From an uncultured Oceanospirillales bacterium (GTDB lineage Bacteria; Pseudomonadota; Gammaproteobacteria; Pseudomonadales; Litorivicinaceae): 5,116 nt of DNA. The notes below the pieces were generated by a model. It was not told the DNA's origin, ran no database searches, and saw only the letters and a list, made by a program, of their open reading frames with translations. Numbering within the stretch: the first letter of the stretch is position 1; each line of letters starts with the position of its first letter. Below, one piece after another: positions 4,948 through 5,116 of this stretch. The stretch is from NCBI GenBank assembly GCA_913061245.1, contig CAJXTO010000115.1, forward strand, positions 1-5,116, given 5' to 3'. Position numbers and translations under genes: made by a program.

Positions 4948-5116
4948 TTGACTCAAGTTTTTGGAATCGCATTCGCTCAATTCCTTGGATGCACTCTATG
5001 GTTTAGCGTGAATGGCGTCTCATCTGCGCTCATTGAACACTGGAATCTAGAGGCGTCCGATATTGGACTTCTCACCGGTGCAGTTCAGGCCGGTTTTATC
5101 GCAGGGACTCTTGGTC
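4948..5116 (+). CDS. Major facilitator superfamily transporter, N-terminal fragment
   Basis: The open frame begins at TTG and runs off the right edge after 56 codons. The peptide has a hydrophobic first segment (about residues 4-26: VFGIAFAQFLGCTLWFS, then VNGVSSAL), a short polar loop (IEHWNLEASDIG) and the start of a second hydrophobic segment (LLTGAVQAGFIAGTLG). The pattern of LGxxLWFSxN, a tryptophan-containing loop and GLLTxAVQxGFIxGTL is what I recognise from the first two helices of bacterial MFS permeases, inner-membrane transporters driven by an ion gradient. It lies 19 bases after the Lrp-type regulator with no terminator between them, so the two are probably co-transcribed. The substrate cannot be read from this fragment; amino acid or amino-acid-derived compounds would fit the regulator but this is speculation. 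Confidence 0.8.
   Translation, partial: MTQVFGIAFAQFLGCTLWFSVNGVSSALIEHWNLEASDIGLLTGAVQAGFIAGTLG

Noticed and set aside
4931..4951. Six-codon open frame (MNREPT) starting right after the Lrp-type stop and ending across the transporter TTG start.
   Set aside because: It has no ribosome site of its own and is too short to judge; AGGGA inside it serves the TTG start. Reinitiation coupling is possible but unsupported.

Overview
The window is a compact stretch of a bacterial chromosome with moderate base composition. It has short intergenic gaps, ordinary Shine-Dalgarno sites and sigma70-like promoter elements. The gene families are homodimeric-type pyruvate dehydrogenase E1, an FCD-type GntR regulator, an EctD-like iron/2-oxoglutarate oxygenase and an Lrp/AsnC regulator. 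Together they suggest a member of the Pseudomonadota, but nothing here fixes class or genus. No mobile element, CRISPR array, tRNA or rRNA was seen.

Left part, minus strand (transcribed right to left, about 1610 to 1): a three-gene operon. It encodes a GntR/FCD repressor-type regulator (1546 to 896), a PhyH-family dioxygenase related to ectoine hydroxylase (875 to 87) and the first 25 codons of a Rossmann-fold NAD(P)-dependent oxidoreductase (77 to 1, cut by the window edge). The gaps are 20 and 9 bases, and the last ribosome binding site overlaps the dioxygenase stop codon. A TTGACT/TTTACT promoter lies just upstream, with a 17-bp inverted repeat overlapping the edge of the -10 box. This fits autorepression of a small inducible catabolic or modification operon whose substrate is unknown.

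Centre, minus strand (4341 to 1663): a full-length AceE-type E1 of 892 residues standing alone, without E2 (aceF) or E3 (lpd) next to it. It is closed by a strong intrinsic terminator at 1645 to 1611, which insulates the GntR operon downstream.

Right part, plus strand: an Lrp/AsnC regulator (4473 to 4928) divergent from the E1 gene across a 131-bp, AT-rich control region carrying several dyad repeats. It is followed after 19 bases by the start of a major facilitator transporter that uses a TTG start codon and runs off the window. The arrangement of an AceE-like E1 divergent from an Lrp-type regulator recalls mdeB/mdeR of Pseudomonas putida methionine catabolism. The E1 may therefore act on 2-oxobutyrate or another 2-oxo acid rather than serving as the housekeeping pyruvate dehydrogenase. 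That assignment is inference.
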